A DNA stretch of 64,000 bases, taken from assembly GCA_039090855.1 (NCBI GenBank), contig CM077011.1:31153001-31217000 (forward strand). The letters are read 5' to 3'. The translations under genes and the position numbers were made by a program. A model generated the notes under the pieces. The model saw only the letters and a list, made by a program, of their open reading frames with translations, was not told where the DNA came from and ran no database searches. Below, piece after piece: positions 22,151 through 33,105 of this stretch (within the stretch, counting starts at the first letter, position 1; each line of letters begins with the position of its first letter). This DNA is from Macrothele yani (taxonomy: Eukaryota > Arthropoda > Arachnida > Araneae > Macrothelidae).

Positions 22151-22248
22151 TTGACAATGATGATGATGATCTGTCAAGTTAAGTTGACAATGATGATGAT
22201 GATCTGTCAAGTTAAGTTGACAATGATGATGATGATCTGTCAAGTTAA
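22150..22248 (+). repeat. 33-bp tandem repeat x3 at the RTE tail
   Basis: Three exact 33-bp units start at 22150, 22183 and 22216. Each contains the RTE tail GACAATGATGATGATGAT followed by CTGTCAAGTTAA, apparently flanking DNA. The tail plus adjacent sequence was therefore amplified as a block after insertion. Confidence 0.95.
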
Positions 22249-22362
22249 GTTGTTTTTTAATAGTTAGTACTAGAAACAGTTTTTCAAAAAAAGAAAATCT
22301 ATCAAATATTTACCTATTTATCTAGTATAGTGTTTCGCTTCGTTGGTGCTGCTTGTGAAATA

Positions 22363-23735
22363 CCAGGTGCGTCATATAAAAGAGGCCCCGTGGCCAGACG
22401 TTGTTAGGCGGGTTAAAGTTGTTTGGCGGGTTTCCTGTTAAAACCACTTTGCTCCACTTCTAACCGGTTTCTGCGTGTAGAGCTGCAAAGGAATTCTCCG
22501 GAGTGGTTAGTCACAGCCAGAGCAATGTAGGTACGCGGTCATAAGTGTAAGTGAAGAGAGAACAAAGGCAACTGAAATGGATTTAAGTACGGAACAGAGA
22601 ATTTTTGTTGTGGAACAGTATTTCAGAAATAACTCATACAAGGCTTTAAATGAGTTCTTTGCAGAAACATTTCCACATTGTGCAGCACCGACGAAATCAG
22701 TGGTACAGAAGTTAGTGCGGAAATTTCGTGAAACCGGCACGGTGTGCAACAGGAAAAAAAAAACCCAAGACAATTCGTACTGAATACAATACCAAGGATG
22801 TGTGCACAGTAATGTTACAAAGCCCTCGGAAGTCGATTCGCCGATTATCGTCTGCAACGGGAATATCTGCCACGTCATGCCGAACGCATAATTAAGGTGG
22901 ATTTGCATTTTCGGCCGTACAAAGTTATGGCGCTCCAAGAACTTAAAACTACTGATTATGCAAAACGGATGCAATGTTTTAAGTAGTTTCAGGAGACCAT
23001 TGTCAGCAGTGAAATGGACCCAACACTTTATTACATGACAGATGGAGCATGGTTATATCTATCCGGGTATGTCAATGCCCAAAACAACAGGATTTGAACC
23101 GACACGAATCGCAGACGGACAATGGAGTCTCCTCTGTACGACCAAAAGATAGGCGTTTTGTGTGCTGTATCTGCGAAGAGGATAGTCGGCCCATTCTTTT
23201 CCACAGACACCATCAACTCGGAGCGCTATGTTCAGCAACTGTTCAACCCATTTGTTTTCGCACTTACAGAAGAAGAGCGAACATATGTTTTCTTTCAGCA
23301 GGATGTTGCAACTGCGCATACTGCACGGAACAGTCTACGTGCTGTGCATGAAGTGTTTGGGGAGGACATAACTGTATCGAAGGGACTATGGCCACCCAGA
23401 TCACCCGATCTCTACACCTGTGACTTTTATCTGTGGGGAGCATTGAAAGGAAAAGTGTACGCAACCAATCCGCTCACCCATGATGAATTAAAAGTGAACA
23501 TTACGGATGCCATAGCCCAGATTACTGAGGATGAGTTGTGGCGCGTTACGAACAACGTGTTCCGACGTGTGCAACTGTGTCTTGATGTCGGAGGACAGCA
23601 CTTTCAGCAATTGTTGTAAACGCAGGTAAATTACTCCTGTTTTCTGTCATTTCAACTGTTCTTTACCAGGTAGACTAACATTGCCTGAGTGTTATCGTTC
23701 ACTATACTCGGGCCTCTTTTACATGGCACACCCTG
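22363..23735 (+). mobile_element. Tc1/mariner-superfamily transposon with long (39-residue) D-D spacing, decayed
   Basis: TA flanks lie at 22361-22362 and 23736-23737. The ends are inverted: the left reads CAGGTGCGTCATATAAAAGAG and the right, reversed, CAGGGTGTGCCATGTAAAAG. About 1.37 kb, full length. The transposase pseudogene lies inside on the plus strand. A second, 5'-truncated relative with the same CACCCTG terminus lies at 51.87-52.60 kb. Confidence 0.9.
22577..23619 (+). pseudogene. Mariner-superfamily transposase, DD39D by count
   Basis: The N-terminus MDLSTEQRIFVVEQYFRNNS through KSVVQKLVRKFRETG is a helix-turn-helix region of the DUF4817 type. A frameshift falls in an A-run near 22752. 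Stops and shifts follow between 22880 and 23095. The first catalytic region reads YMTDGAWLYLSGYVNAQNN, where the usual DE has become DG. The open frame 23122-23619 gives VFFQQDVATAHTA and GLWPPRSPDLYTCDFYLWG. I count 39 residues between the Asp of QQD and the Asp of CDF. It cannot be functional as it stands. Confidence 0.9.
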
Positions 23736-25309
23736 TACTAACAGATAGCATTTCCGTTGCGGCTGCTGTCAAGGGATTATCATTGCGGAAATGCTATGTC
23801 TTCAGTTCGTTTTGTCGTGTAATCTACGTCTTTCACTTTGCAGGAAGAAGAATTCCAGCAGCTTATATTCTTGATTGTTATACTTCGTGTGCAATGAAGT
23901 ATTGCAGCGGAGTCTCGAAGACGTCTGCTCCTTGGATTTCATCATCATTGCTCCCAACTAAATGTAGGTGTACTCGTGGGTATTTCTGTATGAGTTATTT
24001 AAAGCAACTACCACTGCTAAGCTCGTTTTTCATTTGTTTCGAAGCGATTCTCGGGAGCGCAGATAACAGAAACGTATGTCTCGCTGATATTCGCAACGTA
24101 TTTATCGTAAGATATTTTTTTACAAGCCATTGTTTTTCACTAACTTGTATTTTAATGAGCTTACTGAGAAAAGAAAGAAATCTAACATTTCAAAAGATGG
24201 AAAACATAGCTCCATCGAACTCATTTTCTTGGTCCTGAGTAAAAAGCGGTGGCTGAGATGAGACTTTGACGTTATTAGGACATGCAGATCGCCAGAAATG
24301 GATCGTTCTGCGTCTTTTTACGTGGGCTTTAATGACTCATATAACACTGGAGTGGCGCATATGGACTAAGCTAGCGGTAGTTAACTACGATAGTGTTTGA
24401 TGTACCTACCTGAAGGGCGACACACAAGTCAAAACGGCAAGTCGGAGCCATGAGCCTTCGTCTGTGTAGTTCAAGAGGTAGAATATCCGAATCCGGAGAA
24501 GGAAGATTCGAATTCCATCACCGGCCAGTTTGGGCTCTTACGCTATAAAGACGATAAGAAAGGCAACGAGAAACCACCTCATTGTAATCTGTATTTCCCA
24601 GGCGTATTCGTCGTTATGACTGTGCGCAATTTCTGATCAGGATGGTCATGCAGTCTATGAGGGACTTGAATGACCATGACTCCGATGAGTATCTAGGATT
24701 GTAAAAATCCTCACTTTTCTTTTTTAGGAGGCCTGGTACCACCAAAGGAAAGAGACGCAGAAGGTTAAACACACGACCCCTGCCTCATCCGAGTACAACT
24801 CGGGACCAACTCAGAAGATTAGCAAGACTTCTGCGTCTCTTCCCTCTCACTCAGACACTACTGTGGTCGCTACAATTTTGATACCAGTGAATAGCAGCTG
24901 TGACTGCTAGAATGAGAAAACTCTGATGGCTTTTCCCAGGATATTGTTACGTACAAGCGGAAATGGTATCTGTCTGATGTAGTTGCTCAGTGTCTGCGAA
25001 GTTAGTTCAGGCGTCATGATGAAGTTTTTGGTGTCGTCTTGAAAGTGGGATGAGGTGGTAGGACGAAAGCTTACCATTCCCGAACACTTTCAAGACTACA
25101 AATAGCACAACGAACTACTAACGTTCGGACGTTAGCAGTTTGTTGTGCCTTTTCCAGAAAGAAAAGTTAAAAGTGTGCGTTCTACTGTTCTACGTGAACA
25201 CGATTTCAACTGTTAGTGTTAAGTATGGTTATTATAAATTACAACAAGAATAAAATCGAGGAGTAAACTGAAAAGTTGATGAAGTGCATACCGTAAGAAA
25301 GCTAGACAT
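23736..25309. other. Stretch with SINE remnants and hairpins, no gene assigned
   Basis: 24450-24530 contains a tRNA-like TGTAGTTCAAGAGGTAGAAT followed by AGATTCGAATTCCATC, an A-box/B-box-like pair in plus orientation. 24749-24841 is an inverted repeat (AAGAGACGCAGAAG and its complement) around a tRNA-like CCGAGTACAACTCGGG. 25040-25148 holds two hairpins. The frame at 23681-24238 starts inside the transposon end and has no domain. Confidence 0.4.
25105..25148. repeat. Near-perfect 20-bp hairpin
   Basis: GCACAACGAACTACTAACGT is followed by a 4-nt spacer and its reverse complement with two differences, one of which would be a G-U pair in RNA. Just upstream, CTTGAAAGTG (about 25040) pairs with CACTTTCAAG (about 25085), giving a second stem. 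Confidence 0.85.
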
Positions 25310-25517
25310 TTTTTTTGTTGGAGGATTAACGACCACAGTGAGCAACTCGATGAGCTATAAGCAGCCGTCCGACCCTAATTTAGGTCCACTGGTTCCAGGG
25401 AAGGGAGAGAGCCAGTGTCGTAAGACAAACACAGCATCCATGCTTCACCGGGACTTGAACCCGGACCCATCTCGGATAAATGATCAGAAGCCACCGCTTG
25501 GACCACAGGGGCGGGGA
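25310..25517 (-). mobile_element. SINE-A, near full length (copy 2)
   Basis: Minus orientation: tRNA-like head at 25450-25516, with GTGGTCCAAGCGGTGGCTTC (A box) and GGGTTCAAGTCCC (B box), followed by the body GGAACCAGTGGACCTAAATT and the terminus ending near a T-run at 25310. No target duplication is clear. Confidence 0.9.
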
Positions 25518-25989
25518 AGTGTGCACATTCGTGCGCGGGGGTGAGAATGGGCGTGTAATCTAGTAAAAGCGGATTTTACAAGAAAGCAAATGCTTTGCCG
25601 TAATACACGCCTGAAGTTTTTCTTATAAAAGAAAATAAAAACAAAAAATTTGCTATACTCAGACAAATGGAGAGATGTATAAACCTGATCACGCATTTCA
25701 GATAAGCTGACAGATATGGCCCTCACACACACAGCATTTGTAGTATGTATGGAAAAAATAAAAAATAGCAAAAATTACGTCCCAAGGCATCCAAAACGGG
25801 AGATATAAAAACAAGTTTAATAAGCTAAAATAAAAATAAAAAAGGAAAGAAATTACATATAAAAACTGCAAAAAAATATCATTCGATGAATTAAAAAAAA
25901 AAAAAGTTCTAAACAGAGCAAAATCTAGAAATAGCCTAAACAGAGATAGCAACAAAAAAGGAATAGAAAATATTGCTCAAATGTTTGTA

Positions 25990-26947
25990 GAAAAACCACA
26001 CATTTTTTAGAACGATTTTTTAACAATGTAATTAATGTTTAAAATAAAATTCTTTCTTTCTTAAATGCTCTATCTGATAGCCCTTTCACTGGAGTATGAA
26101 CCTACATCTAGATTTCCAAGATAGCAGGGCATTTCTTAAAATCGGTAATGGTATTTTATTCCACTCCTCTTCCAGTGCTTTCCATAGTCCAATCATTGTT
26201 TTAGGTCTGCGTTTAGAAAGCGCTCTTTTTAGCAGTCCGAAGGTACAATAGCACATTGGTAACACATCAGGGGACTTTCAAGGAATATGAGCAAAAAGGT
26301 ATAGGCATGATACCCCGTCTCTTTTCTCATCTTTTCAAGAAACAGAGTGGTAGATTTTGATGTATGACTGGTAGCCTTACCCTGATGGAGTTCTACTCTT
26401 TGAAGGCTCTGTGGATAAAGGAATGGTATTTCTTCTTTAAATATAGGAGTTAAAACATTATTTTGGTATATGCAGAATTGGTTTTAATATACTTTTCAAC
26501 TTTTCTTAACTTTAATTTCCAATTATACGAGAAACCAGCAATAATCATGAATCCTTTACTGAAACTTTTTTGCATTCTAGAACAAGTTTGTAAGTCTTTT
26601 TATGCTCTTTTATGATAGTAAACCGACCTTTTTTTTGTTAGTCGTTTAGGTAGATTCATGCTTTATCAACAGTGAGAATAAATTTCTATCTGTCTCTGGC
26701 TAAGTGATTTTCATAAAGGAGTTTACACCGTGTTCTGCGCTCAGCCACTTGCTTAGGTAAAAGGCGGTGAACTTTCTTTTTGTTTTTTTCACGTGCACCA
26801 TTTTTTTTCGTAGACGACATTCAACTGCAGCTGATGTTTCTTCATTTGTGTTCATCTAACACGCTGTTGCCGATTTCAATTCTTTGATCTTCTTTTATTT
26901 TCTGTAATTTCGCATCAAAAACGTTCGAAAAATGTGGGAACATCCTC
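25990..26947 (-). mobile_element. Ancient Tc1/mariner-superfamily transposon, about 41-residue spacing
   Basis: TA flanks lie at 25988-25989 and 26948-26949. Diverged inverted ends: on the left GAAAAACCACACATTTTTTA then GAACG, on the right (reversed) GAGGATGTTCCCACATTTTT then CGAACG. About 958 bp. The interior encodes a decayed transposase on the minus strand. The match of the ends is imperfect but placed correctly relative to the coding remnant. Confidence 0.7.
26060..26900 (-). pseudogene. Decayed mariner-like transposase
   Basis: Minus-strand reading gives KATSHTSKSTTLFLEKMRKE, then LESPDVLPMCYCTFGLLKRA, then ALSKRRPKTMIGLWKALEEE and IPLPILRNALLSWKSRCR, a mariner-like C-terminus of the SPDVSPMDY...FGLLK type. 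The catalytic Asp before KATSHT is lost (the frame reads HQG), and the last Asp is Cys. Restoring positions only by count, the spacing between the last two is about 41. Frames are repeatedly broken. Confidence 0.75.
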
Positions 26948-27960
26948 TATATATTTCACTTCCTTTTTAAATGTAGCTATCGTAAAACGGAATTGAAGAA
27001 ATTAACAAATTTCATGACGGGATGAAATGAGGGCATGAAATTCAGTAGAGGGGGGGGGGTGGAAAACCAGGGAAATGAATTACTGTAATGAGAAACAAAT
27101 ACGGTTTAAAATGAAAAAAAGCGGAGTGACCATAGGTAAAAAAAGAGAAAATATCTAGTTAAAAAAGATAGAAGGGACAAAAAAACAAAAAAATAAACAG
27201 GAGCCATGAATGAGAAGAAAGCGATGAATTTTGTGAACGGGGGGTGAGAATAGAAGCCAAATGAAAAGTAAAGAGGAGTAGATTAGGAAAATATATATTT
27301 TTTGCCGATATAGGATAGGGCGAAATAATACGTGGATGAAGTGAATTGGAAGAAGACACAAAAGAAAGGAAGGAAATATTTAATAAAAAGCAGTAGTGCT
27401 TAGCAGAAAACAAAAGAGAGAAAAATAACAGGATGATAATAAGTAGAGAGAGAGAGAGAGAGAGTAATGCCTGTTCAAATTAAAGTGGTAAAATAGAAGA
27501 AACTGACAAACTAGGGAAAATAACGAAAGGAAATAGAGATGACATTCCCTGATGGACCACCCCATTTTTGGAGCTGTCCAACAGGAAATGTCCTGGTATC
27601 TCGGGGGCCTATCCGTCCCTGTTAATAACGAATTAAGTGCAGGGTAAGGAAGGGAAAATTTTTCTTTTTTTTTTTTCGTTGTAGTTTAGCACAGGTGGAA
27701 TAACCAACAACTGATTTATTTATGATAGAATCAACATCGACTGGGAAATAATAAAAATCGTAAAACTAAGCACATCGTCAGTGTCTCAAGAGTGTTAAGT
27801 TATCATCAGTAATGTTTTCGGCGTAAATATGATGAAATACTAAATCACATGCATGAAAAACCTATAAAAACGATGTTCTTTCATGAAAAAAGCGGAATAA
27901 AAGAAAAAAATCCTTTTTTCTGAAGGACGCTTAAAAAGTTGCCCATAGTAAAATATGTTG
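26948..27960. other. AT-rich, purine-biased stretch, no gene
   Basis: 27.05-27.55 kb is strikingly purine-rich on the plus strand (A/G runs, GA repeat at 27447-27465). Minus-strand open frames there consist mainly of Leu, Phe and Ser from the complementary pyrimidines and are not credible genes. A T-run lies at 27661-27677. Confidence 0.45.
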
Positions 27961-28172
27961 TTTTTTTTTGTTTGGGGTTTCACGATCAACGTGAGCAACT
28001 CAACGGGTTAGACGTAGTCGCCTGTTTCAAATTTAAGTGCACTAGTTCCAGGGAGAAGAAAGAACCAATGCCATCAGAAAAACACACCACCCATGCCTCA
28101 TCCAGGACCCAAACCTTGCCCATTTGGACAAATTGTCGGAAGCCAGCGCTTTGACCACTACACTTGTGGTTG
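27961..28172 (-). mobile_element. SINE-A, diverged (copy 3)
   Basis: Minus orientation, T-run on its left (27961-27969), then recognisable body words ACGATCAACGTGAGCAACTC and AGTTCCAGGGA, and a head with AGCGCTTTGACCACTAC near 28145-28160. The B box has decayed. An old copy. Confidence 0.75.
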
Positions 28173-29341
28173 AATTAGTTGCAAAAACAAAACAATATTC
28201 ACCTTTGTTTCATTTCTATATTTTCCAGTGTGAATAAAGAAAAAAAAAGTGTATTAAGTGAATAACATAAACAGAAATGCCCATGAAGGAGGGTTAACTT
28301 GCGCTATTGTTCCCTTTATATGACTCCAAAAATTAAAACAATTTGAAATCAGGAAAGCCATATACCTTTTGAATGATGCTGACATTAAATTTAAAGCAAT
28401 CAGGATTATATTTCCAAAGGCATAAATGCTTAAATATCATTTCATGAAAGTTGCTAAGTGCTGAGATAGGCTAATGATAACGACATAAGTCTCATAAACC
28501 ATCTCTTGCCATCTCTTTCCGAGGTCAGATGACAGGTATATTTATTATTCCATGCAGCCACAAGAAAGTACGCATCGTTAGCACATTTGAAACAACTTTT
28601 TCTTTTAAGGTAAAGAACAAATTCCGATGACACAAGAATTCCAGGGAACTGGTTATTTCGTTTAGTAATAAAAATGTTTTAAGGTTCCGGTTGTAACATA
28701 TACTTTCCTTCATGTTTTCTCCGCCCTCAGATCCAAAACAGTAATTCCCAATACCTAGGTAACCGTCACATGCCAGCAATTAGCCAGGAACTTGGGAGGG
28801 GAAAGGACTAACCGATTTCTTTTTTCATCGGCAGAATGCCACGGTCGTCGACTTTGTCGACCCCTCCTTTCCACCTGCGAACGAAAGTTCCCCGATGCAG
28901 GGTGTTGATGTTGCCCCGGTGCTGGAATTTTCTTACCCCCTCCCACCGCTCCTAGAAGCACTGAATAAAATTTAGGTTGAGAGTAGTATCGTCTTGCTAG
29001 TTTCCTTTTATTGTACCTGCACGCAATTACTGTAATCTGCAAGTAGAGCTTAAACAGTTCTTGATAAAATAACGTACTATTTTCCATATTTTACAGTAGG
29101 CATAAAAACTGCGTTAGGGTCTCTATAATGAATCCTTCGAAATATTGGTAAAAACCAGATAGCAACAAATATAAAAAGTAGATAACGAGCAATGCTGTAG
29201 TGGAACCGGAATGGCATTCCGGTAATTTTTTTTCTAACCGACACGCGTTTCAGCAAATCCTATACAGCATAATTTGTTTTCTTTTTAAAATGCAATTTTT
29301 TTCCAATAAAAAAAAATTTTTTTCCAATAAAAAAAAAAAAG
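28173..29341. other. Stretch without recognised genes
   Basis: 28.78-28.95 kb is GC-rich with C-runs; short frames there (110 codons or fewer, minus) show no domain. An inverted duplication of TTTTTTTCCAATAAAAAAAA type low complexity lies at 29290-29341 beside the following SINE. Otherwise AT-rich. Confidence 0.4.
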
Positions 29342-29558
29342 AACCCGCCCCGATGACGCAGTGGTCAAAGTGATTGCATCTGATCATTCTTCCAAGATGT
29401 GTCCGGGTTCGAATCCCGGTGAGGCACAGATGCTGTGTTTGTCTTACGGTACTGGCTTACTCCCTTCCCGGGAGCCAGTGACCCTAAATTAGGGACGGGC
29501 GACTGCTTATAGCTCATTGAGTTGCTCACGGTGGTCGTTAAACCTCCAATCAAAAAAG
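29342..29558 (+). mobile_element. SINE-A, near full length (copy 4)
   Basis: The only near-complete copy in plus orientation with both promoter boxes: GCAGTGGTCAAAGTG near 29358 and GGGTTCGAATCCCGGTGAGG near 29404, then GGAGCCAGTGACCCTAAATT, and the terminus GTTAAACCTCCAATC followed by an A-run near 29554. The poly-A end and head-first order fix the orientation of the family. Confidence 0.92.
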
Positions 29559-30873
29559 TAGAATAAAATAAAAATGCAACAGAAAACCTGCACAGTTAGT
29601 GGAATTAACGTTCCATGTTTGTTTGAAGGTACAGTTAGTCTCTAAATCCTTTCTCACTTTGCAGACCCTTGAAAGTTCTTTTCCTACTGTTGTTAAGAAC
29701 GCTGGGATATTGCAGTGGGGAAATGACTGTAATTGGGAATTTAATTAATCTAGGCATTACTAAGGAGTCTAGTTGTGAGTCTTAGTGAATATAGTCCAAT
29801 TACTAGTGCTCCTTAATTACGCTGGAAGCAGAGGAGATTATTTTTCTCTCTGGAGCTTTAGGCTCGTTTCACACAGGCGGAAAAAATCCGTCGAAGCAAT
29901 AAATCTTCAGACTGTTCTACCCCTGTTTTTCACGCGGACTACATAATTTGTGTCGTTCACAAACTAATCTCGAGAACTAATAAATGGCTTTCGCCATTGC
30001 ACTCTAAATTAGTGTCCGCTTCCAAAGACATCTTACTCGTTAATATGGGGTTGATTTTAGTTTTTTTGCACCCCAAAACGGCCCCAGTTTGGGCCCCAAC
30101 ATTTCAGTGTTTTTTTACCAAAATGGTGAAATCTTATTCTTTGAATGCCAAAACATGTAAATCCGGATGTCTGATTTCGACAGATCACTGTACTTATTAA
30201 AAGTGAGTTATTATTTTATTTTTTTATCATAAGAAGATCATCCCCTGCCCTACTTCTTTGAACAGCTGGGCAATCCCGTGAATGTACCACCCGAAAGTGT
30301 TGCACGTTTTTCTTAAAATGCGACTTGCATTAGAAAGCATGCTTTAATTTAACAAAAATGCATCAGCTTACATTAGAAACTAATGCTTTCATTTTTTTCT
30401 ACTTTTCATTAACTTTTATTTTGTCCTGATGGATTTCAAAAACTTCTATTTTTTTGTCGACCGTCCTTTCCCATAAGAAAAATTCTTTATATGCCCTTGG
30501 CTGAAGACGTTTGGAAAAGAAGTCAAAATTTTGAAAGAAACTATCCCGCTTCCTTTTTTTATTCGCTGAAGAAATTTGAGAACAGATCATTTAGTATACG
30601 TAGTTCAACCTGCATCATTTTTCGTTCTTTTTCAGTATAGAAAAATCGAATATCTTTTTTCGTATTGATAGAAGTGGTCATTCTTTCCTTTTTCATTCAA
30701 AGGAATTCAGAAACATACTTTTTTTTTTACTCCAAGGAGTTCGGATTCAACCATTTCTTCATTTTATTTAAAGAAATTCCAAAGGAGTAATTCGCTTGTA
30801 TGGTTTTAAATGAAATTCTAAAACGCATCATCCTTTTATTTTACAACAATAAGTTCGTAAACATAATTGTTTG
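29559..30873. other. AT-rich stretch, no gene
   Basis: No domain-bearing frame. 30.4-30.85 kb is T-rich, with several AAGGA(A/G)TTC-like words that hint at a very degenerate tandem repeat. Nothing else recognised. Confidence 0.35.
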
Positions 30874-31116
30874 ACAAATTTTGAAGATGACAATCCGACT
30901 TTTGGCGTAAATGTGACAAGGATGGTAAGTCAGATAACATCCGAGAACTTGAAAATTTTCATCGTCCTGGAGCGGGACTCGAAACCGCGTCTCCCAGAAA
31001 ACGCCCGGGTATGCTAACCACTACACCACCCAGAACGACCAAGTTTCAAGTTTCTGATCAATTTGAATTTAACCATCACAGGATTCGCTAGTCGGATTGT
31101 CATCTTCAAAATTTGT
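30874..31116. mobile_element. 243-bp TIR element containing a tRNA-like module
   Basis: Perfect 26-bp terminal inverted repeats: 30874-30899 (ACAAATTTTGAAGATGACAA...) and 31091-31116. An inner pair, AACTTGAAA near 30949 and TTTCAAGTT near 31046, flanks the tRNA-like module at 30968-31036. No obvious target duplication. TIRs are a DNA-transposon or MITE feature, while the interior looks Pol III-derived. It may be a MITE that captured a tRNA or SINE, or an inverted-flank SINE. Confidence 0.75.
30968..31036 (-). repeat. tRNA-like module (Asp-like), pseudogene
   Basis: On the minus strand the 7-bp acceptor halves TTCTGGG and TCCAGGA pair with G-U tolerance. The D region GTAGTGGTTAGCATA fits an A box; the anticodon stem CCCGG/CTGGG is intact; GGTTTCGAGTCCCGC is the T arm/B box with one unpaired position. 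The anticodon loop GCGTTTT has C where U33 is invariant and would present GTT. GGGAGAC after the anticodon stem resembles tRNA-Asp. Most likely a SINE or tRNA-derived pseudogene. Confidence 0.65.
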
Positions 31117-33105
31117 ATTATATGGCGTAATCCCGTATTTCTTTCATGATAATTGTTTTAATTTAGGAAAATATTTTCCAACTACGAAAATTCAAGTGAA
31201 ATAGAAATTATCTTGTACACTTTCATTTAGCAGAAGAAAAAAATGGCAGAAAATTGTGTTCAGTTGAAAACGAGTCCATTAACTTAAGAAAATTACGTAG
31301 CTTTTACTTTATAGTTGCAAGGTGAGTTTAAAAATCACTTAGTGAAATGACTGGAGTACTTCAGAAAGAACGCAATGGGAAACAAAGAACAAAAAAAAAA
31401 AGATAAGAAAATTACTGCACGCCTTTGAAGCAGAAAGACGGCAACATGAAAAAAAATCGATGAAGTTGTCTTTATTTCTATGATTCTATTAGACCAAATC
31501 GGTAGCCGTATAACAAGCTTCCGCTCAGACGGGTATAAAAAGTTATCGTCCCATCATCAAGGGAAAAGACTTGTAAACATTACTTTTCCATCTCTTGCTA
31601 TCAGTTGAAATGTTTCTTTTTACACCACGCCGTCACGAAGAGCCAATTTCGAGGCCTAGTAACAGAAACATTGAATGCACCAGAGGCATGAAATCTACCG
31701 CTGGTCGCTTTTGTCTAAATGGACTGCCTTTCAAAAGCAAAAAGGAAAGAACTGAAAAGAAAAGGAAACAAATAGATCTCCCTAATTCCTTTTTGACCAA
31801 CGATATAATTAACAGAACTCTTCAGAGTCACGGTTCAGGGCTCGACCCTGAGTACCTGCAACGAAGAAACCTTTCGGCGAAAAAACTTCCACCGCTCCCT
31901 TTCTCTGATTTATACTCAAGCACCGGGCAAATCTGTTTTGACAAGGTAGTTAGTTAAGCGTGCGCTATTTACAGACTTAGCCCAAGCATAACACTTAGGA
32001 TCTGTCCATTTTTTTGGGGCTTCTTTTCTGGCACACATTCTACCACACGCCTCGCCATGAGTACCACCCACCGCCTTTTTGTTTATTTATTTTCTTTAGC
32101 TATCGACAAATGGAACAGATCTCAGTTTAACACAAAGCCTCTGCATGGAGTCCTCAGTCGTTGCGCACAAAAACATCCCCGCCAGGAAGTTATTCTAATT
32201 ATGACGTTTCGTCACAATGGATTTAACCAGTCGGATCAGAACAAAGAATCTTCTGTTTTGGCGTAATAATGCTGGGAGTACGTGCCGGCTTAACATTCGG
32301 TTTGCCGCATTGCATTACTGTTTCTATGTTTCGACATATTATTTTAATTAATGCTCAGTTCAACAAAACAGCCTAATTGCGTTATCAATGGGCACAACTG
32401 TTCATACTCCATCAACAAAAGGAAGCGGTCGTTTGCTCGCCGGAGGAATCTGTTCTCCAGTTGCTATCACCTGTCATGAGAGACTTTTATACTGAGCTCT
32501 AAATCTTTTCTGCTAATCTACTCACGTTCGAATCAGCCATCACCGGAAAATCAACTCTTTCCACCCTTCTTTTTAGAACCCCCGTTTTTTCATGTTATTA
32601 TTATTATCTTTTTTTTCAGCTATTCTAAACACAAACTTTTTCGTCGCATTTATTTCCTTGTCATGTCCAACGTAGAATGCAACTTGGGGAGAAAAAATAA
32701 ATACAGGCGGGAAGAAAAAGAGTGAATGAAAAAGAGCAGAAGAAATTTAGCTGTAAAAAAATACTGCAAGAAACAGAACGGAAGAAACTCCATCTGTCTG
32801 AAGCGAGGTGACTTTGCAGGGTGATATCTCTCCTCAGAAAATATTTGTGTTAACCTGAGATACTCGAATTACAAAATATTACATGGTACTCCGATATTTT
32901 CATCCGATGAAGAATTTATTGCCAAAGCTTCCTTTAAATTCCAAAAAAGAAAAAAAAAGGCGCAAATCTTTTTCTTTTTATGTTTGTTATATCTTACTGT
33001 AAATGCGGTATAGTGTAAAATATGGTTTTAATTGGGTGGCTTTGAAAAATATAATTGACGTTCAAGTTTTAAACATACGGGTTGCTATTAAATACCTAGA
33101 GAAGG
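31117..33105. other. Stretch without recognised genes
   Basis: The longest plus frame is 31595-31957 (120 codons, Lys/Arg-rich, no domain). Mixed AT-rich sequence with A-runs. No repeat shared with other parts of the window was noticed. Confidence 0.35.

Noticed and set aside
22507..22974. 155-codon minus-strand open frame
   Set aside because: Antisense shadow of the transposase N-terminus at 22577-22800.
23681..24238. 185-codon plus-strand open frame
   Set aside because: It starts inside the 3' end of the decayed transposon and continues into unrelated DNA; Ser/Leu/Phe/Cys-rich with no domain. Fortuitous.
30968..31036. Functional tRNA gene
   Set aside because: C at the invariant U33 position, a mismatch in the T stem and location inside a TIR element favour a tRNA-derived repeat.
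31595..31957. 120-codon plus-strand frame as a host gene
   Set aside because: No domain, no supporting neighbouring exon structure, and a basic composition compatible with chance in A-rich DNA.
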